From: DASRDZ01 sp035652335
GTDB taxonomy: Bacteria; Chloroflexota; Dormibacteria; Aeolococcales; Aeolococcaceae
Reading direction: 5' to 3'
DNA length: 64,000 bases
Assembly (NCBI GenBank): GCA_035652335.1
Contig: DASRDZ010000025.1
Location: forward strand, 1 to 64,000
Shown here: positions 1 through 7,945 of the stretch, piece by piece
Position numbering within the stretch: position 1 is the first letter of the stretch
Layout of the letters: each line of letters starts with the position of its first letter
Notes under the pieces: model-generated
Told to the model about the DNA's origin: nothing
Database searches by the model: none
The model's input: only the letters and a program-made list of their open reading frames with translations
Position numbers and translations under genes: made by a program

Positions 1-2
1 AC

Positions 3-1379
3 GTGCTCGAGGAGCCGGTGCCCGTCGAGCGCTTCGGCGTGCCGCCGGTGCAGGCGCGCCCGAGCTTCTTCGAGCGTCTCCGCGATCGCATCGCGGTCCG
101 CCGCGCCCTCTCCCGCTCCACCGACGACTACGACGACTCCGTGCAGATCGTCAGCGGCTCCGGCGCGCCGCTGCGCACCGGTCGGGCGCGCGCCGAGGTG
201 GGGCGCCGCCGCCAGGAGGCGATGCACATGGCATCCGCGCCCAGCAGCGGCGACGACCTCGACGCCATGGAGGCCTCCGACCCAGGCGATGAGGTCGACC
301 TCGGGCCGCTGCCGCCCACGGCGCCTTTCGTCGCGCCGGGGTCGACGCAGATGCCGCGCCCTGGCGTGATGGGCCCTGCGCCGCTGCCCAGCGCCTCCGG
401 CCTGCCGGGCCAGCTGGCCCTCCCCGGCACCGACGAGCATCCCGCCCGCCAGGTGATGGGCACGCCGCTGCCGCCGCACCGGCACACCCTCGAATCCGCG
501 ATCGGTGCGCCCCCGCCGATGGCGCCCCACCCGCCGGCCTCCGTGCCGCCCCCGGCGCCGCCCACCCCCGACCTTCTCGCCGAGGCGCTCTCCGAGTACG
601 AGCGCGCGCGTCCAGGGGGAACGCCGTTCACCGAGCCGCGGCCCTGGCGGCCCCGCGAGATCCCCGAGGACCTCGTGCCGGCGGCCCCCGTCGAACCACC
701 GGAGCCGCGGGCCGAGCGCGCGGCGCCCGGCGAGCGCTCGCGGCGCAGCCCGTCGCAGATCCGGGAGAGCCGCCGGCTGCTCGCCATCTTCGGCGCGGCC
801 ACCCTGGTGATGCTGATCGTCGGGCTGGTCAGCGGACGCACCAGCACGCCGCTCACCTCGAGCACGGCGACGTCGCAGTCCTCCTCTCAGTCGCACCCGG
901 TGCAGAACCAGCCGGCCGCCAAGGCGCCCGCCGCCCCGGCGCAGAGCAGCACCGCGCCACGGGCCTCAGCGCCCGCTCCGGTCGCGCCCGTCCCCGCCGG
1001 GACCCCGCAGCTGACCGGCGTCAAGATCCTCGGCGACACCGGCAGCGGCTACCAGGTCAAGGACTTCCGCTACGGCGAGCATCCCAACGACTTCCGGATC
1101 GTGCTCGACCTGGATCCCGCCGGCAACGCCACCGGCACTCCCAAGGCGACCATCGGGTTCCTCGACAGCACCACGCTGCTGGTCTCCGTCGAGGGCGTCG
1201 TGCCGGCGGGGTCGACCGGCTCGCTGCCACCCGGCAGCCCGGTGACCGCGGTCACCCAGCTCAACCCCTCGCCGTTCCCCAACGCCGTCACCTACCAGCT
1301 CAAGCTGAGCCACGCCATGACCTTCAGCGCCGGCTACCTGGCGGGACCGCTGCGCCTGGTGCTCGACCTGGCCGGCTAG
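3..1379 (+). CDS. Proline-rich single-pass membrane protein with C-terminal AMIN-like domain (5' end possibly cut by window)
   Basis: 458 residues are visible from a GTG at base 3; the frame is open at the window edge, so the true start may lie upstream. Residues 1-255 are low-complexity, rich in Pro and charged residues. One hydrophobic helix lies near 258-278 (LLAIFGAATLVMLIVG), followed by a Ser/Thr/Ala/Pro stalk. The last ~125 residues (from LTGVKILGD) form a compact domain alternating beta-like strands, ending in LRLVLDLAG, which resembles AMIN-type envelope domains. Inferred topology: cytoplasmic N-terminus, extracytoplasmic binding domain. No enzymatic motif is seen; the domain name is tentative. 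Confidence 0.6.
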   Translation: MLEEPVPVERFGVPPVQARPSFFERLRDRIAVRRALSRSTDDYDDSVQIVSGSGAPLRTGRARAEVGRRRQEAMHMASAPSSGDDLDAMEASDPGDEVDLGPLPPTAPFVAPGSTQMPRPGVMGPAPLPSASGLPGQLALPGTDEHPARQVMGTPLPPHRHTLESAIGAPPPMAPHPPASVPPPAPPTPDLLAEALSEYERARPGGTPFTEPRPWRPREIPEDLVPAAPVEPPEPRAERAAPGERSRRSPSQIRESRRLLAIFGAATLVMLIVGLVSGRTSTPLTSSTATSQSSSQSHPVQNQPAAKAPAAPAQSSTAPRASAPAPVAPVPAGTPQLTGVKILGDTGSGYQVKDFRYGEHPNDFRIVLDLDPAGNATGTPKATIGFLDSTTLLVSVEGVVPAGSTGSLPPGSPVTAVTQLNPSPFPNAVTYQLKLSHAMTFSAGYLAGPLRLVLDLAG

Positions 1380-1394
1380 GCGGCCGGGCCCGGC

Positions 1395-1913
1395 TCAGGG
1401 CTGCAGCAGCGCCCGCGACTCCCCGCCGTGGGAGGAGCAGGCGCCGCGCCGCCCGCCGGCGTTGCTGTACTCACCGTCGCGGCACTGGACGATGTACCCG
1501 CTGCTGTCCCCGAAGCTCGGGATGCAGTCGAAGTACTGGCAGAAGTCGGCGGGAACGGTGAAGAAGTCGCTCCCGTGGCAGAACCCGTATCCCCACGGGT
1601 TCGGCGGTGCGCCGCACGTCGCCGTGACCAGGCGCGGCGTCGGTGCGGGCGTGGCCGGCGGTGCGGTCGGTGGCGGGGCGACGTCCGTGGAGGTGCCGGA
1701 GTCGGTGCTGACCGAGTCGGTGCTGACCGAGTCGGTGCTGCTGCTCGACGTGTCACCACCGCCGATGGCGAGCGCCGAGCTGGCCGGCGACGCAATGGCG
1801 TCCGACGTGGTCGTCGACTTCCCCTGCGAGGCGATGGCCACGATGACCACGATCAGGATGGCCAGGCAGCCGATGCCCGAGGCCGCCGACGTCTGCTTCT
1901 TCCTGCCCGCCAT
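1395..1913 (-). CDS. Membrane-anchored cysteine-rich protein, DUF3761-like C-terminus
   Basis: 172 residues. A short basic N-terminus (MAGRKKQT) precedes one hydrophobic segment near 14-30 (GCLAILIVVIVAIA), then a Ser/Thr/Asp stalk containing repeated STDSV units, a Pro/Ala stretch, and a C-terminal domain with six cysteines. The end (CRDGEYSNAGGRRGACSSHGG) carries the Cys...RRG.CS.HGG pattern of small secreted DUF3761-type domains of actinobacteria. Probably exported and held at the surface with paired disulfides. Function unknown. The gene converges with the upstream plus-strand gene, 15 bp between stop codons. Confidence 0.62.
   Translation of the reverse strand: MAGRKKQTSAASGIGCLAILIVVIVAIASQGKSTTTSDAIASPASSALAIGGGDTSSSSTDSVSTDSVSTDSGTSTDVAPPPTAPPATPAPTPRLVTATCGAPPNPWGYGFCHGSDFFTVPADFCQYFDCIPSFGDSSGYIVQCRDGEYSNAGGRRGACSSHGGESRALLQP
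1699..1740. repeat. 15-bp tandem repeat inside a surface-protein stalk
   Basis: GAGTCGGTGCTGACC is present 2.8 times head to tail, encoding the STDSV units of the minus-strand DUF3761-like protein. Being a multiple of three it keeps the frame, so copy number could vary by slippage and change stalk length. Seen directly; variability is inferred. Confidence 0.8.
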
Positions 1914-2097
1914 GTCCGCTCCTCAGGTGGTGGTGCCGCATCGCGCAGGCTAGTCATCGGGCGGCTCCGGGATGGTGATCGCGACCGAGGCGTGACCGCC
2001 CTTTACTGACCATGCGGTCAGTGTTTACCGGCCTGCACCTGGCGGCCGGCGGCCTGCCCGTGGCCGGCGGCCCGGCGGCTCAGGCGCGGCGCTGCGC

Positions 2098-2103
2098 TAG
2101 CAT
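2098..2103 (+). promoter_or_regulatory. -10 hexamer TAGCAT of the 2113 lipoprotein gene
   Basis: TAGCAT ends 9 nt before the ATG at 2113 and no purine-rich ribosome site lies between, so the mRNA would have a leader of only a few bases. One of the recurrent TANNNT-near-start promoters of this window. Confidence 0.45.
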
Positions 2104-2112
2104 CCGCGCCGC

Positions 2113-2772
2113 ATGCTTCGCTGGCGCCTCGCGGTGGGCGCGATCGGGCTGGGCGCGCTGCTGGCCGCCTGCAACGACGCACCGCCGTCCCCGTACATCC
2201 CCACCACCCCGCAGCCGACGCCCCTCCAGCTCGCGCCGCAGACGCTGGTGCTGCGCACCGACCAGATGACGGCGTACGTCCGCACCCAGGACTCCACGGT
2301 CGACGCCGGCACCCTGGCCGACCAGGAGAACGACCAGAGCCTGGTGGCCACCCTGCAGAAGGAGGGGATCCAGGTGGGCGCCCGGGTGTCCTTCTCCGAT
2401 CCCAACCAGGGCGGCCCGCCGACGCCCTTCGCCACGGTGATCTCGCAGGTGATCATCTTCCGCGACGCCGGCGGCGCCACCGCCTTCGTGAACGACGAGA
2501 CCAAGCGGCGTTCCGTGCCTCCCCAGGGCGGCACCCTCTCGCCGCTCAACGGGCTGCCCCTGGGGGGCGCCGACAGCATCGTCGGCCTCGCCGCCGACAC
2601 GCCCGCCCAGTCGACCGACCAGCCGCCCAGCCGGGCCCTCTTCGCGCTGATCCGCCGGGGCAACATCGTCGCCGAGCTGCTCGGCGGCGGCCCCACCTCG
2701 ACCGCCACCGACGCCAACTTCACCAACCTGGTGACGCTGCAGGAGCAGCAGCTCACGTCGAAGCCCTCCTGA
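2113..2772 (+). CDS. Lipoprotein of unknown function
   Basis: 219 residues. The N-terminus is a classical lipoprotein signal: two arginines, a hydrophobic core and the lipobox LLAAC, with the lipidated cysteine at residue 20. After a Pro/Thr linker the mature domain contains a hydrophobic strand (FATVISQVIIF) and a later IRRGNIVAELLG segment. I do not recognise the family. It is followed after 5 nt by the PrmC-like methyltransferase gene on the same strand, suggesting cotranscription. Membrane attachment outside the cell is well supported; the role is not. Confidence 0.72.
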   Translation: MLRWRLAVGAIGLGALLAACNDAPPSPYIPTTPQPTPLQLAPQTLVLRTDQMTAYVRTQDSTVDAGTLADQENDQSLVATLQKEGIQVGARVSFSDPNQGGPPTPFATVISQVIIFRDAGGATAFVNDETKRRSVPPQGGTLSPLNGLPLGGADSIVGLAADTPAQSTDQPPSRALFALIRRGNIVAELLGGGPTSTATDANFTNLVTLQEQQLTSKPS

Positions 2773-2777
2773 GCGGG

Positions 2778-3542
2778 GTGGAACGCGCCGGCCTCGTCGC
2801 CCTGCTGGCGGGGGAGGGCTTCATCGCCGCCGAGGAGGAGGCGGACGAGCTGCTGGCCCGCGCCGCCGGCGACGCCGACCTGCTCGACGCGATGCTGCAA
2901 CGACGCCTCACCGGTGAGCCGCTCGCGTGGATCACCGGCAGGGTCAGCTTCTGCGGCGTCGAGGTGCGTGTCGACCCTGGCGTGTACGTGCCGCGCTGGC
3001 ACACCGAGCTGGTCGCCGAGCGCGCCGCGCAGCGCCTGCCGGAGCGAGGCGTGGCCATCGACCTCTGCACCGGCAGCGGCGCCGTCGCGTGCGTCCTGCG
3101 AGCGCACCGCCCGCAGGCTCGGGTGGTCGCCACCGACGTCGACGCGCGCGCCGTCGCCTGCGCCCGCGCCAACGGTGTCGAGGTCCACCACGGCGACCTC
3201 TTCGACCCGCTTCCCGGAGAGTTGCACGGTCGCGCAGACGTCGTGGTCGCCGTCGTCCCGTACGTGCCGGCGAACGAGCTGCCGCTGCTGCAGCGCGACA
3301 CCTTCACCTTCGAGTCGTCGCTCGCCTACGACGGCGGCCCCGACGGCACCGACGTCCTCCTTCGCGTCGCCGGCGGCGCGCCGCGATACCTCCGCCCCGG
3401 CGGTGCGCTCCTGCTGGAGCTGGGGGGCTCGCAGGCGGACATCTTGCGGCCGCACCTCGAAGCGCTCGGCTTCACCGCGATCACCGTCCTCCACGACGAG
3501 GACGGCGACGTGCGCGGCGTCGAAGCCACGCTCAGTGGTTGA
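2778..3542 (+). CDS. PrmC/HemK-related putative protein-(glutamine-N5) methyltransferase
   Basis: 254 residues from a GTG start. The N-terminal ~55 residues are helical, ending in the PrmC-like GEPLAWITGRVSFCG segment; the Rossmann domain shows the SAM loop IDLCTGSGAVACVL (near 94-107), the acidic turn ATDVDARAV and GDLFDPLP. Where PrmC has the substrate-binding NPPY, this protein has VVPYVP, as in the PrmC-related subgroup often annotated 'putative protein N5-glutamine methyltransferase'. The predicted reaction is SAM-dependent methylation, possibly of a protein glutamine, but the altered motif makes the substrate uncertain. The 3' end overlaps the convergent zinc-ribbon gene by 11 bp. Confidence 0.78.
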   Translation: MERAGLVALLAGEGFIAAEEEADELLARAAGDADLLDAMLQRRLTGEPLAWITGRVSFCGVEVRVDPGVYVPRWHTELVAERAAQRLPERGVAIDLCTGSGAVACVLRAHRPQARVVATDVDARAVACARANGVEVHHGDLFDPLPGELHGRADVVVAVVPYVPANELPLLQRDTFTFESSLAYDGGPDGTDVLLRVAGGAPRYLRPGGALLLELGGSQADILRPHLEALGFTAITVLHDEDGDVRGVEATLSG

Positions 3543-3867
3543 GATACACCTCGCGCACCTGCCCGCAGCGCTTGCAGGACTCGAAGATCACGCTGACCAG
3601 CTGCCGCTCGCAGGGGACCTCGGCGTGGTCGGCGAGATCGGTCTCCAATCCGGCGTCGCAGGAGCACTCCGGGGCGTAGTGGTCGAGCTGGACGGCGATC
3701 GACTGCCGGCACGGCTCGCACCACAGCAGCTCGACGCTGGGAAAGCGGTAGCCGCGGTTGGTGCTGAGCAGCAGCTCCAGCACGTCGCTGCGCAGCTGGC
3801 TGCTGCACGCAGGGCAGGTGAGCGGGCGGACCCGCCGCTCGGTCGCCGCGAGGTGTCCTGCCGGCAC
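3532..3867 (-). CDS. Small multi-cysteine zinc-ribbon-like protein
   Basis: About 111 residues from a GTG 8 nt downstream of the acyl-CoA ligase stop. Cysteines come in pairs: CPAC near the N-terminus, CEPC in the middle, CSC, and CKRC close to the end, a pattern expected for two zinc-binding knuckles. There is no signal or membrane segment. The short gap puts it in the SDR/ligase operon. Function unknown; nucleic-acid or protein binding is a guess from the ribbon pattern. Longer in-frame extensions upstream overlap the ligase gene and have shadow-frame composition, so the short form is preferred. Confidence 0.6.
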   Translation of the reverse strand: MPAGHLAATERRVRPLTCPACSSQLRSDVLELLLSTNRGYRFPSVELLWCEPCRQSIAVQLDHYAPECSCDAGLETDLADHAEVPCERQLVSVIFESCKRCGQVREVYLNH

Positions 3868-3875
3868 GACGCGCC

Positions 3876-5459
3876 TCAGCCTCCCGCCGCCGGCTGCCGC
3901 GCCGCGTCCGGCGCGGTAGCGTGCTGCACGTCCTCGACGCTGGCGCCGCCGAAGCGCTCGCGCAGCTCGAACTTCAGCACCTTGCCGGCGGGGTTGCGCG
4001 GCAGCACGTCGGTGAAGAGCACGGAGCGCGGCTGCTTGTAGCGGGCCAGCTTGTCCTGCACGAAGTCGACGATGTCCTGCTCCGCCGGCGACGTGCCCGG
4101 CTTGGCCACGACGATGGCGCACACCGCCTCGCCCCAGCGCTGGTCGGGGATCCCGATCACCGCCACCTCGGCGACGTCGGGATGCTTGTAGATGGCGTCC
4201 TCGACCTCGGCTGGATAGACGTTCTCACCACCCGAGATGATCATGTCCTTCTTGCGGTCGACGATGTAGAGGAAGCCCTCGTCGTCCATCACGCCGACGT
4301 CGCCGGTGTGGAACCAGCCGTTGCGGATCGCCTCGGCGGTGGCCTCGGGTCGGTTCCAGTAGCCCTTCATCACGTTGGGTCCGCGCACCACCACCTCTCC
4401 GCGCTCGCCCGGCGGCACGGGCTCGTCGCGGTCGTCGACGCAGCGCACGTCGGTGAAGAAGGGAGGCACGCCCGCGCTGCCGATCTTGTCGAGCGCGCGC
4501 TCCACCGGGACGATGGAGGCGAAGGGCGCCGTCTCGGTGAGCCCGTAGCCCTGGGCGAAGGTGATGCCGCGCTCGCCGTAGAGGCGGATCAGCGCCTCCG
4601 GCACCGGCGCGCCGCCGCAGATGAAGCTGCGCACGCTGCTCAGGTCCGCGCTCGCGAACGCCGGGTGCTGCGACATGAAGAGGAACATCGCCGGCACGCC
4701 GAACATCGTGGTGATGCGGTGCTTGGGGATCAGCTCCAGCACCCGCGTGGGGTCGAAGGAGCGCTCCAGCACCACCGTGGCGCCCTTGAGGAACGCCGTC
4801 AGCGGCGTGACGTTGAGCCCGCCGATGTGGAAGAGCGGCGCCACCACCAGGGTGCGGTCGTCGGCGAGGGTGTCGTAGCCGAGCAGCGCGTTGATGTCGT
4901 TCCACAGGAAGTTGCCGTGGGTGAGCATCGCGCCCTTGGGCCGTCCCGTGGTGCCCGAGGTGTACATGATCACCGCCACCTCGTCCACCGACACCTGGTT
5001 GTCGAGGGGGTCGTCGCGCTGGTCGTGCAGGACGTCGTCCCAGGCGCGCACGCCGTCGCGTGCGACCGTGCAGACCAGGTTGCGGCAGGGCAGCTCGTCG
5101 CGAATCTGGTCGATCACCGGCGCGAACATCTCGTCGTGCACCAGCGTGTGCACCCCGGCGTCGTTGACGATGAAGCTCAGCTCCGGCGCGGTGAGCCGGA
5201 AGTTGAGCGGCACGAAGATGGCGCCAAGCCGCGCCGCCGCGAACATGGTGACGAAGAAGCGCGGATGGTTGAGGTCGAGATAGGCCACCCGGTCGCCGTG
5301 GTTGACGCCGAGCGCGCGCAGGGCGTGTGCCGCGCGGCTGATGTGGCGGTCGAACTCGGCGTAGGTGAGCGACTGGTCCTCGTAGACCAGGGCGGTGCGC
5401 TGCGGGGTGAGCGCGGCGCGGCGGGCGATCCAGTGGCCGATGCCGTTGTCGTTGGCCAT
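3876..5459 (-). CDS. Acyl-CoA synthetase (AMP-forming), long-chain fatty acid/benzoate-CoA ligase type
   Basis: 527 residues, normal for the ANL superfamily. Seen: the P-loop YTSGTTGRPKGAMLTH near 165-182, the A5 motif YGLTETAP, the A7/A8 hinge GWFHTGDVGVMDDEG and DRKKDMIISGGENVYP, and the catalytic lysine in NPAGKVLK near 490. It activates a carboxylic acid to an acyl-adenylate and then a CoA thioester; chain length cannot be read from sequence. A ribosome site (AAGGAG, 5 nt) precedes the ATG. It follows an SDR gene by 14 bp and is followed by a zinc-ribbon gene, a plausible lipid or aromatic-acid operon. Confidence 0.9.
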   Translation of the reverse strand: MANDNGIGHWIARRAALTPQRTALVYEDQSLTYAEFDRHISRAAHALRALGVNHGDRVAYLDLNHPRFFVTMFAAARLGAIFVPLNFRLTAPELSFIVNDAGVHTLVHDEMFAPVIDQIRDELPCRNLVCTVARDGVRAWDDVLHDQRDDPLDNQVSVDEVAVIMYTSGTTGRPKGAMLTHGNFLWNDINALLGYDTLADDRTLVVAPLFHIGGLNVTPLTAFLKGATVVLERSFDPTRVLELIPKHRITTMFGVPAMFLFMSQHPAFASADLSSVRSFICGGAPVPEALIRLYGERGITFAQGYGLTETAPFASIVPVERALDKIGSAGVPPFFTDVRCVDDRDEPVPPGERGEVVVRGPNVMKGYWNRPEATAEAIRNGWFHTGDVGVMDDEGFLYIVDRKKDMIISGGENVYPAEVEDAIYKHPDVAEVAVIGIPDQRWGEAVCAIVVAKPGTSPAEQDIVDFVQDKLARYKQPRSVLFTDVLPRNPAGKVLKFELRERFGGASVEDVQHATAPDAARQPAAGG

Positions 5460-5473
5460 GGTCTCTCCTTGTA

Positions 5474-6247
5474 CTACGCCAGGGTGCCGCCGTCGACGAC
5501 GAGCACGGCGCCGTCGACGTACGAGGCCGCGTCGGAGGCGAGGAAGAGCGCCGCCGCGGCGATCTCGTCCGGCTCGCCGACCCGCCCGAGGCAGGTGCTG
5601 GCGACGGCACGGTCGTGGATCTCGGGCGTCTCCACCAGCACGCGCGCGAAGTCGGTGCGGATCAGGCCGGGCGCGATGGCGTTGACCCGGATGCCCTGCC
5701 CGCCCATCTCCCGCGCCAGCGTCCTGGTGAGGCTGACCAGCGCCGCCTTGGTCGCCCCGTACGCGCCCAGGAACGGCTCCGACTTGAGGCCGCCGATGGA
5801 GGCGATGTTGATGATGGTGCCGCCGTGCTCGCCCATCCAGGCGCGGTGCGCCTCGCGGGCGAAGAGCCACGGTCCCTTGACGTTGACCTCGTTGACCTTG
5901 TCGAAGGCGGCCTCCGCGGTGTCGACGAGCGGACCGAACTGCGGGTTGGTCGCCGCGTTGTTGACCAGGATGTCGAGACGGCCGAAGGCCTCCATCGTCT
6001 GCGCCACCGCGCGCTCGATGTCCTCGGCACGACCCGCGTGGGCCGGCGCGGCGATGGCGGTGCCGCCGCCCGCGGTGATCTCGTCGACGACGGCCTGGCA
6101 GGCCTCGGGCTTGCGCGAGCAGACGGCCACCTGGCCGCCCGCCTGGGCGAAGGCGAGGGCGATGGCCCGACCGATGCCGCGGCTGCCGCCGGTGACCAGG
6201 GCGGCGCGGCCCTGCAGGGAGAAACGATCGAGCACGGACACGGTCAC
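5474..6247 (-). CDS. Short-chain dehydrogenase/reductase (SDR), FabG-like
   Basis: 257 residues. Classical SDR features: cofactor loop TGGSRGIG near 15-22, NNAA motif, active-site Ser in NIASIGG near 147, YGATK (Tyr ~160, Lys ~164), and the C-terminal VDGGTLA. Arg in CSRKPEA after the second strand suggests NADPH preference. It likely oxidises or reduces a hydroxyl/keto group on an acyl or alcohol substrate; its neighbour is an acyl-CoA ligase. Two adjacent GTGs are possible starts; the second (6247) is chosen because GCGAGG lies 6 nt upstream. Confidence 0.87.
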   Translation of the reverse strand: MTVSVLDRFSLQGRAALVTGGSRGIGRAIALAFAQAGGQVAVCSRKPEACQAVVDEITAGGGTAIAAPAHAGRAEDIERAVAQTMEAFGRLDILVNNAATNPQFGPLVDTAEAAFDKVNEVNVKGPWLFAREAHRAWMGEHGGTIINIASIGGLKSEPFLGAYGATKAALVSLTRTLAREMGGQGIRVNAIAPGLIRTDFARVLVETPEIHDRAVASTCLGRVGEPDEIAAAALFLASDAASYVDGAVLVVDGGTLA

Positions 6248-6287
6248 CACAATCCTCGCTGGGGGCGGATTCTCAGGGCTCGGGCAT

Positions 6288-6293
6288 GATAAT
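6288..6293 (+). promoter_or_regulatory. -10 hexamer GATAAT deciding the start at 6307
   Basis: GATAAT lies 13 nt before ATG 6307 and overlaps an upstream in-frame ATG at 6286, which therefore is unlikely to be translated. No ribosome site is present. Confidence 0.45.
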
Positions 6294-6306
6294 TCGGCGC
6301 GAGCCC

Positions 6307-7242
6307 ATGCCTCTGCGTCCCCTCCTGCGCCGCCATGCCCGGCGCCGCCAGCTCGCCGCGGCGGCCGTGCTCGCCTGCGCCCTGGGCGGCGGGGCCTCGC
6401 TGTTCGCGGCCGGGCCGCTGGCGCCACGGGCGATCTCCGCGCAGGAGGCGCAGGCGCAGCAGGTGTGCATCTCGTCGGGGCCGATCCTGCGCTGCACCCC
6501 GCCGCCCCAGACCAGCAACCCGAAGACACCCCCGCCCCGCACCAGCAGCCCGGGCGGTCCCACGCCGAGCGGCTCCGGAGGCGGAGGCGGCCAGCCGCAG
6601 CCGAGCTACTCCTTCGGCACCGGCGGCAACGGGCCCGTCTTCCTCCCCCCCGACACCACGCCCCTCCCCACCCTGCCGCCACCGGGCCCAGGCGCGCCGC
6701 CCGAGCCGCCCGAGCTGGCGGTGCAGTCGATCTCCCTGCTGCTCGCCTCCGCACCGCCGTCGCATCCCGGCGGCGACGCCCTGATCCAGGCGACCCTGGA
6801 GGCGCAGCGCGGCGCCGACACGTATTCCGTCCCCCACGCCCAGGTGGCCTTCCTCATCGCCGCCCAGCCGGGCACCGGCGCGGACGTCATCCCCACGCAG
6901 ACGGAGAGCGACGACACCGGGGTGGTGCTGGCCACGGTGGTCACCGGCAGCCGTCCCGGCGACACGATCGTCCGGGCCATCTCCGGCAACGCATCCGCCG
7001 ACATCAGGATCGCAGCGGGCGCGACGCCCTCGCCGACGCCGCAGAGCACCCGGCAGGCGGTTGCGGCCGGACCTGTCAAGAACGGTCCGTCCGACTCGCA
7101 CGGCTACCTGGTCGCCGCGCTGGCGGCGCTGGTGACGGCGCTGATCGCCGGCTACGTCGCGGCGATGGCCCTGGGGCGGCTGCCCAACCCGCTGCAGCGC
7201 CGCAGCGTCTGGGGGCGCAGGAGCAGCACTCCCGGGCGCTGA
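6307..7242 (+). CDS. Secreted proline-rich protein with C-terminal membrane anchor
   Basis: 311 residues. A basic N-terminus (LRRHARRRQ) and a hydrophobic run ending near AISAQEA form a probable Sec signal. Next come a Pro/Gly-rich linker (residues ~55-140), a beta-rich domain with Ig/CARDB-like strand spacing (LAVQSISLLL...; DDTGVVLATVVTGSRPGDT), and a C-terminal helix near 275-297 (LVAALAALVTALIAGYVAAMAL) followed by a basic tail. This is the layout of a wall-spanning surface protein. The family is not recognised. It converges with the Lon-N gene. Confidence 0.65.
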   Translation: MPLRPLLRRHARRRQLAAAAVLACALGGGASLFAAGPLAPRAISAQEAQAQQVCISSGPILRCTPPPQTSNPKTPPPRTSSPGGPTPSGSGGGGGQPQPSYSFGTGGNGPVFLPPDTTPLPTLPPPGPGAPPEPPELAVQSISLLLASAPPSHPGGDALIQATLEAQRGADTYSVPHAQVAFLIAAQPGTGADVIPTQTESDDTGVVLATVVTGSRPGDTIVRAISGNASADIRIAAGATPSPTPQSTRQAVAAGPVKNGPSDSHGYLVAALAALVTALIAGYVAAMALGRLPNPLQRRSVWGRRSSTPGR

Positions 7243-7255
7243 GCGGTGCGCCGGT

Positions 7256-7906
7256 TCAGTTCGGCGAGATGCGGGTGATGCGCGCGCCGCCGTGGGCCAG
7301 CATGCGGTCGAGCAGCGCCTCCTCGCGACGCAGCAGCTCGCGGCAGAGTCGCAGCCGCTCCGCGGTCGTGGCGGCCTCCAGCAGCCGCTGCTTGTGGGGG
7401 ATCTCGACCTGCAGCGCGGCGGAGGCGAGGTAGGCGAGCAGCTCGGGGTCGTCGGGGAGCTGGTCGACGCTCGGCTGCTGCGAGGCGAGCTGCTGCAGCG
7501 CCGCCGCGTAGCGCTGGAAGGAGGCGTGCACGTCGGGGGCGAGGCGCTGCACGTCGGCGGCGGGACCTGTGCTGTCCTCGAGGTACTCGACCTCACCCGC
7601 CGGGAACGGGTGCGTGCCGATGCGGCGCACCACGCGGAAGCGCGAGGCGCCCGTCACCAGCAGGTTGGCCCGCCCGTCGTCGAGCCGCTCGAGGCGGCGG
7701 ATCTGCGCCAGCGTGCCGACCTCATAGGCCACCGCGCCGCCGCCGACCTCGACCCCCTCGCGGATGGCGACGACGCCGAAGCCGACGCCCTCCTCCTCGC
7801 AGTGTCGCAGCATGGCGCGGTAGCGCTCCTCGAACACGTGCAGCGGCAGCGGCATGTGCGGGAAGAGCACGACACCGAGCTCGAAGAGAGGGATCTCCAC
7901 GCCCAT
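7256..7906 (-). CDS. Lon N-terminal (LON substrate-binding) domain protein
   Basis: 216 residues. It begins with the hallmark LON-domain opening IPLFELGVVLFPHMPLPLHV, then FEERYRAMLRHC and GVVAIREG, with the later LVTGASRFRVVR strand; the C-terminal half is helical with a heptad-like stretch (LEAATTAERLRLCRELLRR). There is no AAA or protease domain, so this is the stand-alone family, not Lon protease. Such proteins are thought to bind proteins or peptides; the role here is unknown. Preceded by TACACT ten nt from ATG. Confidence 0.85.
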   Translation of the reverse strand: MGVEIPLFELGVVLFPHMPLPLHVFEERYRAMLRHCEEEGVGFGVVAIREGVEVGGGAVAYEVGTLAQIRRLERLDDGRANLLVTGASRFRVVRRIGTHPFPAGEVEYLEDSTGPAADVQRLAPDVHASFQRYAAALQQLASQQPSVDQLPDDPELLAYLASAALQVEIPHKQRLLEAATTAERLRLCRELLRREEALLDRMLAHGGARITRISPN

Positions 7907-7916
7907 CGTTGCGTGG

Positions 7917-7922
7917 AGTGTA
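7917..7922 (-). promoter_or_regulatory. -10 hexamer TACACT of the LON-domain gene
   Basis: TACACT on the minus strand ends 10 nt before ATG 7906, with no ribosome site between: near-leaderless. Confidence 0.45.
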
Positions 7923-7945
7923 TCGAGCGGCCGAGCCGCCCGCGG

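Noticed and set aside
2097..3494. 465-residue open frame on the minus strand
   Set aside because: It lies antisense to the lipoprotein and PrmC-like genes, which have clear motifs; the frame is open only because of G+C bias and shows no domain.
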